Made by a program: the position numbers and the translations under genes. Below, piece after piece: positions 1-8,494 of a stretch of DNA of 64,000 bases. Origin of the DNA: Anaerolineae bacterium (GTDB lineage: Bacteria > Chloroflexota > Anaerolineae > 4572-78 > J111); assembly GCA_023151115.1 (NCBI GenBank), contig JAKLJP010000007.1, positions 1 through 64,000 of the forward strand, given 5' to 3'. Each line of letters starts with the position of its first letter. The stretch's first letter is position 1. Below the pieces are notes generated by a model, which ran no database searches, was not told the DNA's origin, and saw only the letters and a list, made by a program, of their open reading frames with translations.

Positions 1-188
1 CCTATGGATAATTTGAATTATTCAGCTTACCATAGGTTGTCTTACCTGGCAATATTTTTTAGAACTGAACGACCCTGGAGTTTCACGGAAAAAATTTTTG
101 AATTTCTCTGCGTATCTCTGGGGAGTCTCTGTGTAACTCTGCGTTCCTTTTTGGTCACAGGTGGCTTTTCCAACTCAGGGGTGATCTG
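1..188. other. Intergenic lead-in with CTCTG-word repeat
   Basis: No convincing gene is seen. A 64-codon open frame crosses this stretch but has no ribosome site and low-complexity composition. From about 95 to 165 the plus strand repeats short CTCTG-containing words (CTCTGCG, CTCTGGG, CTCTGTG, CTCTGCG). A related word set occurs near 48423-48522. The last bases carry the Shine-Dalgarno-like AGGGGTGAT that serves the amidohydrolase starting at 189. Confidence 0.5.
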
Positions 189-1535
189 TTGCTTTTAATT
201 CAAAATGGCTCGATCCTGACGATGGACGAGCACAATACCAGCCACACGCCGGGTTGGGTCTGGCTGGAAAATGACCGGATTGGGGCAGTCGGCCCCGGCC
301 AGCCGCCGCTTGATTTGCTGATTCGGGCCGGGCGGGTGATTGACGCCACCCACCTGGCCGTTCTGCCGGGGCTGATCAACGCGCATACCCACCTGTCGCA
401 AACCTTTATGCGCGGGCTGGGCGATGACAAATCGCTGCTTGACTGGCTGCGGCAGGTCATGTGGCCCCTCCAGGCAGCCATGACCGCGGCGGAGATGCGG
501 CTGGCCGCCCTGTTGGGATTGGTGGAAAATCTGCGCTGTGGGGTGACGACGGTGGGCCAGCATCACAAAATCACCACCTCCCCGGCCCATGTGGATGCCG
601 CCGCCGAAGCCGCCGAGATGGTCGGCCTGCGGATGCAGTTAGCGCGGGGCTGGGTTGACCGGGGCAGCGGAGCCGAAGCCCCAGAAAGCATCCTGGCCGA
701 GATGGACCGCCTGCGCCGGCAGTGGCATGGTCAGGCGGAGGGTCGAATTACCATCGCTTTTGGCCCCATGGCCGCCTGGCGCTGCTCCGACGAAACCATG
801 CGCCGGACGGTTGCCCTGGCCCGTGAGTGGGGGCTGCGGACGCATATTCACGTGGCCGAAGCCAGAACCGAAATTGAGCTGATGCGGCAGCGCAACGGCC
901 TGGGCCACATCGAGTGGTTACACTTCCTGGATGCGCTTGGCCCGGACATGCAGGTGGTCCACTGCGTCTGGGTTACTGAGGCGGAAATCGAGTTGATGGC
1001 TGAGAGTGGAGCGCTGGCGGTGCATTGCCCGGTTAGCAATATGTACCTGGCGTCGGGGGCGGCGCCGCTGCGGCGGATGCTGGACTGCGGCGTCAGCGTA
1101 GCTCTCGGCACAGACGGTTCCGCCTCGCATAATTCCCAGGATTTGCTGGAAACGTTGAAAGTGGCGGCCCTGCTGGCAAAACTGAGCACCGGTGACGCCC
1201 AGGCTCTAGCGCCGTTAGAAGCGCTGCGGTTGGTCACCACCGCCAAAGCAAACTTTTTGGGACAAGATGACATGGGCCGGATTGTGGCCGGAGCCAAGGC
1301 CGACCTCACCCTGGTCAATCTGAACACAGCCCGCTCGATGCCGGTGCATCGCCCGGAAAGCGCCCTGGTTTATAACGCCAGCGGCCCAGACGCGCATACG
1401 GTCATTGTAGACGGGAAAATTTTGCTTGATGCTGGCCGGGTAACCATGCTCGATGAGGCGGCGCTGCTAGAGGAGTGCCGGCAGGCGACCCGATGCCTAC
1501 TAGAACGAGTCGGAGTGGGAGAGGATAGAAGATAG
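189..1535 (+). CDS. Metal-dependent amidohydrolase / deaminase (8-oxoguanine deaminase- or AtzA/TrzN-like)
   Basis: 448 residues, amidohydrolase superfamily, probably a cytosolic deaminase of a purine-like or triazine-like substrate. Metal ligands are visible as H66 and H68 (NAHTH), H219/H221 (THIHVAE), H258 (VVHC) and D309 (GTDGS). The early GLGDD...LLDWL segment and the GTDGSASHNSQ tail motif resemble 8-oxoguanine deaminase and related TrzN/AtzA enzymes; the substrate cannot be fixed from sequence. The start is TTG, chosen because AGGGGTGAT lies just upstream and the family N-terminus (beta-strand plus NG) begins there. The last codons and the stop lie inside the GATAGAA-word repeat at 1523-1647, so the C-terminal EDRR tail is repeat-derived. 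The neighbours do not reveal a pathway. Confidence 0.85.
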   Translation: MLLIQNGSILTMDEHNTSHTPGWVWLENDRIGAVGPGQPPLDLLIRAGRVIDATHLAVLPGLINAHTHLSQTFMRGLGDDKSLLDWLRQVMWPLQAAMTAAEMRLAALLGLVENLRCGVTTVGQHHKITTSPAHVDAAAEAAEMVGLRMQLARGWVDRGSGAEAPESILAEMDRLRRQWHGQAEGRITIAFGPMAAWRCSDETMRRTVALAREWGLRTHIHVAEARTEIELMRQRNGLGHIEWLHFLDALGPDMQVVHCVWVTEAEIELMAESGALAVHCPVSNMYLASGAAPLRRMLDCGVSVALGTDGSASHNSQDLLETLKVAALLAKLSTGDAQALAPLEALRLVTTAKANFLGQDDMGRIVAGAKADLTLVNLNTARSMPVHRPESALVYNASGPDAHTVIVDGKILLDAGRVTMLDEAALLEECRQATRCLLERVGVGEDRR

Positions 1536-1647
1536 AAGATAGAAGATAGAGGATAGAGGATAGAGGATAAGTTAACCTCTTTCTATCTACCATCCACTAT
1601 CTTCTATCTACCATCCACTATCTACCATCTACCATCTACTATCTTCT
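1523..1647. repeat. Heptad-word inverted repeat (GATAGAA / TTCTATC)
   Basis: The left half is a run of 7-nt units (GATAGAA, GATAGAA, GATAGAG, GATAGAG). The right half is the complementary set (TCTATCTACCATCCACTATC and similar), giving a long imperfect hairpin. It covers the amidohydrolase stop codon. The same word set recurs near 46720 and 60090-60160. Confidence 0.85.
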
Positions 1648-1651
1648 CGAT

Positions 1652-1891
1652 TTACGTAGGGTCTTTTTTGTCCAGCCACTCAATGGCGCTGTCGAGCAGG
1701 CTGCGCACGGCTAAGAGCTGCTCTTTTTGAGCGTTGCGCATGTGCTGTCTAAATTCGGAGGTGTCGAATTTTTTGGTCTCGCCAGGCATGCAGCCTTCAA
1801 CTTTTTGCCGGAAGCCGTTGAGGCCGTCGCGCAGCCAATCTTCAAAGACAAATTCTTCAACCGGCTCGTGGTCATACTTTTTGTTTACCAT
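1652..1891 (-). CDS. Small uncharacterised charged protein
   Basis: 79 residues, highly charged, no membrane segment and no cysteine pairs. I do not recognise a family. An ATG start is preceded by AAAGGGTAAAACT on the coding strand, a fair ribosome site, and the composition (many Glu, Lys and Asp, amphipathic spacing, WL near the C-terminus) looks like a real helical protein. It lies between the repeat downstream of the amidohydrolase and the divergent flavoenzyme gene at 1982. Its 3' end abuts the repeat block. Function unknown. Confidence 0.6.
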   Translation of the reverse strand: MVNKKYDHEPVEEFVFEDWLRDGLNGFRQKVEGCMPGETKKFDTSEFRQHMRNAQKEQLLAVRSLLDSAIEWLDKKDPT

Positions 1892-1981
1892 AGTTTTACC
1901 CTTTGAATGGTGAACAATTTATTGAGTTCTATCAATACTATACCTTTGAGGAGGTAATTCGTCAATACCGGGAAATGGCGC

Positions 1982-3160
1982 ATGGTTAAAACGGCCGATG
2001 TGGTGATTATTGGGGGTGGCGTTATTGGAGTTAGCATCGCTTACTTCCTGGCCCGGCGTGGTTTTGGGCGAATTGTGGTGCTGGAGCAAGAAACAATTGG
2101 GGCCGGCAGCACCGGGCGCTCGGTGGCCAGTATTGATTTGTTTTCCCATCATCCGGCCGCGGTAACTTTGCAAGCGCGGGCTTATGAAATTTTCTCGCAG
2201 TTTGAAGAGATATTTGGCGCGGAATGTGGCTTGATAACCACCGGGCTGGCGGTACTGGCCGGTCCCGAACAGGCCGCCGCTCTGAACCAGGCAGCCAAAC
2301 TGGCCGAAGCCGCCGGGATAACCTGCCAGCTTTTGAGTCCTGACGAATTTGCCCGGTTGGAGCCGGCGGCGGTGGTGGATGACCTGGCCGTGGTCTATTA
2401 CGCGCCCCGTGGGGGCTATGCCGATCCGATGCTGACTACCAATGCCGTCGTGGCCGCGGCTCGCCGGGCCGGGGTTGTCATCGAACAGGGATGTAAGGTT
2501 ACACACTTAAGACATGCCGGGGGGCGAGTGACCGGGGTGGACACGCCAGCCGGAGCGGTGGCTGCCCCGGTGGTGGTCAGCGCCGCCGGGCCGTGGAGTA
2601 AACATCTGCTCAAACTGTTTGGCCTGGGTGACCTGGGATTGTATGCCTGTGAGCACCCGGTCATTTCCATACAGCGCCCCGCCGATTTTGGGCCGCCCCA
2701 TCTGAGCATTCTCGATTTACCCAACCAAACTTATGCCCGGCCTGAAACCGGCCATTTGACCCTGGCCGGTTCGATGGATCGGAGCGTGGGCTATGAAGCT
2801 ATCGAACCGGAAAATTTTCACGGGCAGGTGACTGCGGCGTACACTTTTTGGGTAGCCGAGCGGCTGGTGCAGCGTTACCCGGCGCTGGAGGCCGGCCAGT
2901 TGCGCCAGGGCTGGTCGGGCTTGATGACCATTTCGCCCGATTGGCAGCCGGTGTTGGGCGCGCTGCCCACAGTGGCGGGGCTGTACTGCGCAACCGGCTT
3001 TAGCGGGCAAGGCTTCAAAATCAGTCCGGCCGTGGGTGATTTGATGGCCGGATTAATCGCTGGCGAAACCGAAACCACGCAGTTATTGGTTCCATTTCGG
3101 CCCAGCCGTTTTGCTGAAGGTCAATCGCTGGCAACCGGTGAGTTTGGGGCGTTGGGATAA
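1982..3160 (+). CDS. FAD-dependent oxidoreductase, DAO family (sarcosine oxidase beta / glycine oxidase-like)
   Basis: 392 residues with the classic N-terminal Rossmann dinucleotide fold: VVIIGGGVIG (residues 8-17, GxGxxG) followed by an acidic end of strand two (VVLEQE). GSTGRS near residue 40 and the C-terminal GLYCATGFSGQGFKISPAVG block are the FAD-contact motifs of the D-amino-acid oxidase / sarcosine oxidase beta / HcnC group. It should oxidise a C-N bond of a secondary or primary amine; the substrate is not predictable. ATG start; a strong AGGAGGT occurs about 30 nt upstream, but the site adjacent to the ATG is weaker. It is alone on its strand, convergent with the histidine kinase gene 13 bp downstream. 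Confidence 0.88.
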   Translation: MVKTADVVIIGGGVIGVSIAYFLARRGFGRIVVLEQETIGAGSTGRSVASIDLFSHHPAAVTLQARAYEIFSQFEEIFGAECGLITTGLAVLAGPEQAAALNQAAKLAEAAGITCQLLSPDEFARLEPAAVVDDLAVVYYAPRGGYADPMLTTNAVVAAARRAGVVIEQGCKVTHLRHAGGRVTGVDTPAGAVAAPVVVSAAGPWSKHLLKLFGLGDLGLYACEHPVISIQRPADFGPPHLSILDLPNQTYARPETGHLTLAGSMDRSVGYEAIEPENFHGQVTAAYTFWVAERLVQRYPALEAGQLRQGWSGLMTISPDWQPVLGALPTVAGLYCATGFSGQGFKISPAVGDLMAGLIAGETETTQLLVPFRPSRFAEGQSLATGEFGALG

Positions 3161-3172
3161 GGGGGTTCCGTT

Positions 3173-4459
3173 TTAACCGCCGGAGACAGGCAAGGCAAAT
3201 TTAAAGTCGGAACCAACATTTGGCTGGCTTTCGACCCAAATTTTGCCTTGATGGAGTTCTACCAATTCTTTGCAGATAGCCAGCCCCAGGCCGCTGCCCC
3301 GCCGGCGCATTTCGACATTGCCGGCCTGCCTGAACCGTTCAAAGATGGTTTCCAGTTCGGCGGGGTCAATCCCCGGTCCGCTATCCCGCACGCCAATAAC
3401 AACCTCACCCTGACGGGTCTGAGCGTACAAAATAACTTTACCTTGTTGGGTAAATTTGAGGGCGTTGGAGAGCAGGTTGATAATGACTTGCTGCATGCGC
3501 GTCCGATCAAACCTGAGGGCGGGCAGATTGGGTTCCAGTTCCAGCTTAAATTGAACCCCTTGAGACCAGGGCATGGCTCGACCAATCTCATAAAGCGAAA
3601 GCAGGTATGAGTGGGTATCAACCACCTCCGGATAGATGGTCAAATTTTTTGTTTCCAGTTTGATCAGATCAAAAAAATCATTGGTCAGGGTCAACGCATG
3701 GCGGGCCGAACGCTGCGCTGTTGCAACCACCATATCTTGGTCGGGCGTTAATTCTCCAAAGGTGCGTTCACTTAATTGATCGAGGGCAGTGAAGATGACC
3801 GACAGCGGCGCCCGGATATCGTGGGCAATTGTACTCGATAGTAAAGACCAAACACGATTAAACTCAACCGCTTCGGTCCAGCGATGCTCCAATTCCGCCA
3901 GAGCTTGCTGCACTTCAGCCGTGCGAGCGGTTACCTTGGCCTCCAGACTCTCATTTAGAAGGGCATTTTCAATGGCAACTGCGGCCTGATTGGCGAATAA
4001 AATCAGGGGCGATAGGGAATTTTGGGTAAATTGTCCTTGTATGGAACGATTTTCTACATAAAGCGCGCCTAGGGTGACGCCGCGGGAAATAAGGGGGACA
4101 GCCATAATGGAACGCAGCTGCAGCCGGATGACGCTGGTGGATAATTTGAAGTCAGGGTGTTCGGCGGTGTTGCGCAGAATAATGGGGCGTCCCGTGCTAA
4201 TCACCTTATCCAAAACCGAATGGCTAACCTGATCGGCTGGATCGGTCAACTGGAGGCCATCTTTAGCGCGTTTGACCCGAAAATCGAGGGTATTGTCTTG
4301 ATTTAACAGAATGAGATAACCACGTTCCGCCCCCGTTAACTTGATGGCTTCATCCATGGCATAATCCAGCAGTGGTTTTACCTCACGGGTTTCAGCCATA
4401 TGCTGGCTGATTTCGACCATTTTCAAAAGGAGTTCTAAATTAATCGGTTCTTGGATCAT
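3173..4459 (-). CDS. GAF-domain sensor histidine kinase
   Basis: 428 residues, no membrane segment, so a cytosolic sensor kinase. Domain order: GAF (about 20-170), short coiled coil (170-200), HisKA dimerisation domain with phospho-acceptor H213 in IAHDIRAPLS, and HATPase with N box (NLLSNALKF), G1 box (DSGPGIDP), F region and G2 box (RRGSGLGLAICK). All catalytic boxes are intact. No response regulator is adjacent, so it is an orphan; the single-domain regulator at 11984 or the OmpR-type regulator at 29814 are possible partners, but that is only a guess. Convergent with the flavoenzyme gene. The signal sensed by the GAF domain is unknown. Confidence 0.93.
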   Translation of the reverse strand: MIQEPINLELLLKMVEISQHMAETREVKPLLDYAMDEAIKLTGAERGYLILLNQDNTLDFRVKRAKDGLQLTDPADQVSHSVLDKVISTGRPIILRNTAEHPDFKLSTSVIRLQLRSIMAVPLISRGVTLGALYVENRSIQGQFTQNSLSPLILFANQAAVAIENALLNESLEAKVTARTAEVQQALAELEHRWTEAVEFNRVWSLLSSTIAHDIRAPLSVIFTALDQLSERTFGELTPDQDMVVATAQRSARHALTLTNDFFDLIKLETKNLTIYPEVVDTHSYLLSLYEIGRAMPWSQGVQFKLELEPNLPALRFDRTRMQQVIINLLSNALKFTQQGKVILYAQTRQGEVVIGVRDSGPGIDPAELETIFERFRQAGNVEMRRRGSGLGLAICKELVELHQGKIWVESQPNVGSDFKFALPVSGG

Positions 4460-4558
4460 AGGAGTTGCCCCGTAAGTAGTGTTCTGGTAGAGATATTTTT
4501 GAATGGTTTTATTGTACCAAACTTTTAAGAAAATTATACCCCAAAAATGGGGTATTTT

Positions 4559-5317
4559 CTAATACCTCTGGTAGGGCTTTTGACCCACTGCAATCAATGA
4601 GGTCCCGATGGGCAGATTGGTGAGGTGGATGAGGCCCGCCTCGACTTTGCCGACCAACGTCAAAAGGGCATTAATCGGTGGGGAGGCCGGTTCCATTTCC
4701 ACTTGATACTCCTCTTCATTCAAATGATGCGAAGCAAGCCGGGGCTTTTCTCCGGCCAAACGGCGCAGCAGGATGAGGGCAGCCGCTAAGGGGAAAATAA
4801 AGAAATTGTTATATGTGACCCGCCGGATGACAAAGCCGGTTTGGGCGAGCTTTTGTTTTAACTCGGCGGCGGTGTAACGGCGGACGTGGGCGTTGATATC
4901 GTCGTTATGGCTCCACAGCCACATCAGGGCAGGAACGGTGATAATCATATAGCCGCCGGGTTTGAGCAGGCGGTAGCTGTCGGCCAGAATAGCCAGGTCA
5001 TCCTGATTGTGTTCGATCACATCCAGCGCGGTCACAGCATCGAAACTGTCATCGGGGAAGGGCATGGGCCGGGTGGCGTCAAACTGGTCCACGTCATAGC
5101 CGCGCTGGTGGGCCATTTTGACCGGGCGCGGGTCAATTTCTAGCCCCTTGACCCGGCCAAAGCGGCTGAGATGGTGGATCATATTGCCTGCACCGCAGCC
5201 CACATCGAGCAGGCGAAGGTCAGTTTTTTTAGGTAAAAATTGCTTCATCACGGTGGTCAAGGCGCGGGCGCGGCTGCTGAACCACCAGTGGGAATCTTCG
5301 GGGATTTTGTGCTCCAT
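4559..5317 (-). CDS. Class I SAM-dependent methyltransferase
   Basis: 252 residues. Motif I is LLDVGCGAGN (residues 36-45), motif II ends in LEIDP, and motif IV is AVTALDVIEH, all typical of Rossmann-fold small-molecule methyltransferases of the UbiE/COQ5 type. The C-terminal third contains a hydrophobic stretch (FFIFPLAAALILL) that may associate with a membrane or form the substrate lid. ATG start with no strong ribosome site. It is separated from prs by 225 bp of repeat-bearing DNA and is probably its own transcript. The substrate is unknown; lipid, quinone or glycan methylation are all possible. Confidence 0.85.
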   Translation of the reverse strand: MEHKIPEDSHWWFSSRARALTTVMKQFLPKKTDLRLLDVGCGAGNMIHHLSRFGRVKGLEIDPRPVKMAHQRGYDVDQFDATRPMPFPDDSFDAVTALDVIEHNQDDLAILADSYRLLKPGGYMIITVPALMWLWSHNDDINAHVRRYTAAELKQKLAQTGFVIRRVTYNNFFIFPLAAALILLRRLAGEKPRLASHHLNEEEYQVEMEPASPPINALLTLVGKVEAGLIHLTNLPIGTSLIAVGQKPYQRY

Positions 5318-5542
5318 TGATACTCACAAGGCATTTAGGTTTGCCGTATTCTACTCGATGCGGGGGGATAGGACAAAAACGCAAAACTGACGAACACCAC
5401 TCTGGGCTAAACTTATACCCAAGCCGGAGTTTGCAGATAATGGCCCCGGAGATTTCTCGGCCTTCAGCCTCGAAATGATATGAGGACTGAGCAGGACAAT
5501 AGTTGGTATTAAATTTGGTCTTGAATAATTCAAACCAGAAGG
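5318..5542. other. Intergenic region with dispersed repeat
   Basis: No gene seen. Positions about 5450-5480 carry GAGATTTCTCG followed by CTCGAAATGATATG, matching a word pair seen again near 27640-27665 (TTTCTCG, CTCGAAATGACAT) and in opposite orientation near 63607. This looks like a dispersed palindromic repeat. Confidence 0.5.
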
Positions 5543-6520
5543 TTACTCATTAAACAACTCCCCCACCGAAATACCCAGATGAACCCGGCGAATCACTTCG
5601 GCCAGGAGGGGGGCGACGGAAAGTTGGGTTAATTTGGGGAAGCGTTTGTGGGGCGGCAGGGCCACGGTATTGGTGGCGACCACTTCTTTGACCGGCGCTT
5701 CTTGCAGGCGCTGCACCGCCGGACCCGAAAAAACTCCGTGCGTGACGCAGGCATAAATATCGAGCGCACCTTCTTCTTTGAGGAAAACCATAGCCTGGGC
5801 GACGGTGCCGGCGGTATCAATTTCGTCGTCAAAGATGATACAGTTTTTGCCTTTGACCTCGCCAATCACATTCAAGACCTCGGCTTTGCTGCCATCCTTT
5901 TGTTGAACCCGCCGTTTTTCGATAATGGCCAGGGGCAGATCAAGATTTTGGGCAAAATTACGCGAGCGTTTGGTTGCGCCAATGTCGCCGGAGATGACGA
6001 CGGCGTTGGGGATGTGCTTTTTGCGCACGTAATCGCTCAGCAGGTAAAAAGCGGTAATTTCATCTACCTGAATATTAAAAAAACCCTGAATTTGACCGGC
6101 ATGCAAATCCAGGGTTAAGAAACGGTTGGCCCCGGCGGTGCTAATCATATCAGCCACCAGGCGGGCGGTAATCGGGACGCGGGGTTGGTCTTTTTTATCG
6201 GTGCGACCGTAGCCGTAGTAAGGCACAACCGCCGTAATGCGCCCCGCCGAATCACGCTTGGCGGTATCAATCATTATCAGTAATTCCATCAAGTTATCAT
6301 TCACCGAGGCCAAAACGCCGTTTTCATCGTAAGAATTGGCCACCGGCTGAATAATAAAGACATCTTTGCCGCGCACGCTGGTCTTGAGCCGGCAAAAGAT
6401 ATTTTGGTTGGAAAACTTAAAAACGTCGGCCGGACAGAGCGGCACGGCCAACGCCTGGCTAATTTCCTGGGCCAGTTGAGGGTTTCCATTTCCGCTAAAA
6501 AGAGCAATTTCTCCGTACAT
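5543..6520 (-). CDS. prs: Ribose-phosphate pyrophosphokinase (PRPP synthetase)
   Basis: 325 residues from the preferred start. It makes PRPP from ribose 5-phosphate and ATP for nucleotide, histidine and NAD synthesis. The N-terminus GEIALFSGNGN is the family start. The ATP loop region, the flexible catalytic loop (SGDIGATKRSRNFA) and the PRPP-binding loop (IIFDDEIDTAGTV) are all present. An in-frame ATG nine codons upstream exists, but the ATG at 6520 is preceded by AAGGAA at correct spacing and matches the family length, so it is chosen. Class I enzyme. A candidate promoter lies just upstream. Confidence 0.96.
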   Translation of the reverse strand: MYGEIALFSGNGNPQLAQEISQALAVPLCPADVFKFSNQNIFCRLKTSVRGKDVFIIQPVANSYDENGVLASVNDNLMELLIMIDTAKRDSAGRITAVVPYYGYGRTDKKDQPRVPITARLVADMISTAGANRFLTLDLHAGQIQGFFNIQVDEITAFYLLSDYVRKKHIPNAVVISGDIGATKRSRNFAQNLDLPLAIIEKRRVQQKDGSKAEVLNVIGEVKGKNCIIFDDEIDTAGTVAQAMVFLKEEGALDIYACVTHGVFSGPAVQRLQEAPVKEVVATNTVALPPHKRFPKLTQLSVAPLLAEVIRRVHLGISVGELFNE

Positions 6521-6551
6521 TCCAAGTTTCCTTGCGCTAAAATTCACCGAT

Positions 6552-6580
6552 ATTATAGAATGGAAAAGGCGAAACGAAAA
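6552..6580 (-). promoter_or_regulatory. Candidate sigma-70 promoter for prs
   Basis: On the minus strand a perfect TATAAT -10 element (6552-6557) is preceded, with a 17-nt spacer, by a weak TTTTCG -35 element (6575-6580). It sits about 30 bp upstream of the prs start codon. Confidence 0.45.
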
Positions 6581-6640
6581 AAGTAGCGCCTATTTTGTGG
6601 AATATAATACGCCAGAATCAACCATTCCATGCCTTAAATT

Positions 6641-7018
6641 TTAGCCGGCAGTACCAATGGCCCGCAGGGTCAGGCCCATCATAAACAGGCCGCCAACGGC
6701 CCAGACGAGTGAAGCGCGGCGGTCGGTGGCGCCGCGGGTATAAGCCCACAGGGCCGGAAAGAAGAGCACGCTGAGGCTGCCATACAAAAAATGGATGCCC
6801 CAACCGCCGGGCCACAAACCCAGGACCAGCAAAATAATGCCCAGGCTGGCCTGGGTTAACATCATGATTTCCCCTACAACCACCGCGCCAATAACGCTGC
6901 CATCCAGTCCCAGCCCGCGAAAATAGTTAATAAAGCTAATCAGGCTGACCAAAACCATAAATAGAGGGGCGGCGTTACCAACCCCCTTGTGCAGCCAGAG
7001 CACCGTCGCCAGGTCCAT
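6641..7018 (-). CDS. Small integral membrane protein, four predicted helices
   Basis: 125 residues, strongly hydrophobic, with about four membrane segments (residues 13-32, 40-66, 72-92, 102-122) and short charged loops. No family is recognised. Its ATG follows the stop codon of the upstream class V aminotransferase gene by a single base (TAA, A, ATG), so the two are almost certainly co-translated and may be functionally linked. The N-terminal LATVLWLHKGVGN segment suggests a small heme- or quinone-type membrane module, but no clear ligand pattern is visible, so no function is assigned. Confidence 0.75.
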   Translation of the reverse strand: MDLATVLWLHKGVGNAAPLFMVLVSLISFINYFRGLGLDGSVIGAVVVGEIMMLTQASLGIILLVLGLWPGGWGIHFLYGSLSVLFFPALWAYTRGATDRRASLVWAVGGLFMMGLTLRAIGTAG

Positions 7019-7019
7019 T

Positions 7020-8291
7020 TTACAACTCCCTCAGTGCAGCCAGCAGCCGGTCAACTTCGGCCATAGTGTTGTAATGCACCAGGCCCACCCGGACCATACC
7101 GCCCGACCCTTCCAGACCCAGACGGTCGGTGACGCTGAGGGCCAGATAGTTGCCATCCCAAACAAAGATACCGCGTTGGCCCAGATGGGCCGCAATTTGG
7201 CGCGGGGTGTAGCCGGTTTTGGTAAAAGCCACGGTCGGGCAGCGTTCCGCTAGTAGGGCCGGCTCGGTGATGCCGTAAATGGTCAGGCCGGGGATAGTTT
7301 GGAGTTCGGTTAACAAATAGGTTAAAAGCGGACGCTCGTAAGCCATAATGGCCCGCATGGCCTGTTTGAGGGCTTGCCGCCGCCCGCTGTAGGCCGCTGT
7401 TTCGGCGGCAAAAGCCTCACCGTAGCGCCGGCCCAATTCGGCCAGGTAGTTGACAGCGGCCAGGGTTCCGGCAATGCCTTCGTGATTGGCGGTGCCGGTT
7501 TCAAATTTGTAGGGCGGATTGGGGTTGGCCGGACGCACTTGATAGGGTCGTAGAGCTTGCAGCAGTTCCAGCCGGCCCCACAGCACCCCAATATGAGGTC
7601 CAAAGAATTTATAGGCCGAGCAGACCAAAAAATCGCAGCCCAACGCTTGGACATCAATGGGGCCGTGCGGGGCATAGTGGACCGCGTCAACCCAGAGCCA
7701 GGCGCCCACCTGCCGGGCCAATGAAGCGATGCGTGGGATAGGGTTGATGGTGCCGACAGCGTTGGAAGCATAAGCGGCTGCAACCAGTTTGGTTTTAGGG
7801 TTGATGAGTGAAGCCAAATGTTCCAGGTTGAGCCGGCAATCTTCAACATCAAAATCGGCCCATTTGACTTTAACTCCCTGTTCTTCCAGGGCCAGCCAGG
7901 GCGAGATGTTGGCATCGTGGTCAAGGCGGGTCACGACGATTTCATCGCCGGGGTGGAGGGTGCGGCCAATGGACCGGCCGAGATTGTAGGTCAGGGTGGT
8001 CATATTGGCCCCAAAGACAATCTCTTGAGGCGAGGGCGCATTGAGAAAGTCGGCCATGGCCTGGCGAGCCTCGGTGATGATTTCATCGCTGCGCCGGCTG
8101 GTGATAAATTGGCCGCCTTTGTTGGCGTTAGCCCGGGTCAGATAGCCGGTCATGCTGTCCAGAACGACTTGGGGCACTTGAGTGCCGCCCGGCCCGTCAA
8201 AATAAACATAGGGCTGGCCCTGGGCGTCGGTTTCCTGGAGGGCGGGAAACTGGGCGCGCAGGGGAGAGAGATCGAGTGTGGATTGGGTCAT
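7020..8291 (-). CDS. Class V aminotransferase, cysteine desulfurase-like (VC1184-type family)
   Basis: 423 residues, PLP enzyme fold type I. The PLP lysine is K228 in CSAYKFFGPH, preceded by the cofactor aspartate and stacking histidine in VDAVHYAPHG (D202, H204). The N-terminus YVYFDGPGGTQVP and the SAYKFFGPHIGVL block match the cysteine-desulfurase-like proteins of the VC1184 group rather than true IscS or SufS: the usual C-terminal mobile cysteine loop is not obvious. Activity as desulfurase, selenocysteine lyase or another beta-eliminase is not settled. Translationally linked to the small membrane protein at 6641. ATG start. Confidence 0.85.
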   Translation of the reverse strand: MTQSTLDLSPLRAQFPALQETDAQGQPYVYFDGPGGTQVPQVVLDSMTGYLTRANANKGGQFITSRRSDEIITEARQAMADFLNAPSPQEIVFGANMTTLTYNLGRSIGRTLHPGDEIVVTRLDHDANISPWLALEEQGVKVKWADFDVEDCRLNLEHLASLINPKTKLVAAAYASNAVGTINPIPRIASLARQVGAWLWVDAVHYAPHGPIDVQALGCDFLVCSAYKFFGPHIGVLWGRLELLQALRPYQVRPANPNPPYKFETGTANHEGIAGTLAAVNYLAELGRRYGEAFAAETAAYSGRRQALKQAMRAIMAYERPLLTYLLTELQTIPGLTIYGITEPALLAERCPTVAFTKTGYTPRQIAAHLGQRGIFVWDGNYLALSVTDRLGLEGSGGMVRVGLVHYNTMAEVDRLLAALREL

Positions 8292-8321
8292 GAGGCAAAA
8301 GAGGCTCCTTTGAAAACAGCT

Positions 8322-8379
8322 TGTTTGTAGTAGCGACTGAAGTCGCTATAAACTTGGACGACTAAAGTCGTCACTACGA
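8322..8379. repeat. Palindromic repeat (GTAGTAGCGACT / AGTCGTCACTAC)
   Basis: Outer arms GTAGTAGCGACT and AGTCGTCACTAC flank inner half-sites GACTGAAGTCG and CGACTAAAGTCG, so two small palindromes are nested in one larger inverted repeat upstream of the aminotransferase start. Confidence 0.7.
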
Positions 8380-8445
8380 ACAGATTTCATTAGTGGTGGT
8401 GTATATCTCGCTGATGAACATTCTCAAGAAGATAGCAATCGGTGA

Positions 8446-8494
8446 TGGAAATCAGTAATCAGTCTGACTACTGACCTCTGATTACTGGCTACTG
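8446..8494. repeat. Heptad-word inverted repeat at the glk 3' end
   Basis: CAGTAATCAGTCTGACTACTG and CTCTGATTACTGGCTACTG form a word-repeat hairpin using the same vocabulary as the one at 37797. The stop codon and last codons of the glucokinase gene (minus strand, 8482) lie inside it. Confidence 0.75.

Noticed and set aside
4..198. 64-codon frame at the window start
   Set aside because: No ribosome site, low-complexity CTCTG-word sequence, overlaps the start of the amidohydrolase gene.
195..590. 131-codon minus-strand frame inside the amidohydrolase gene
   Set aside because: Shadow of a GC-rich gene with clear family motifs on the other strand.
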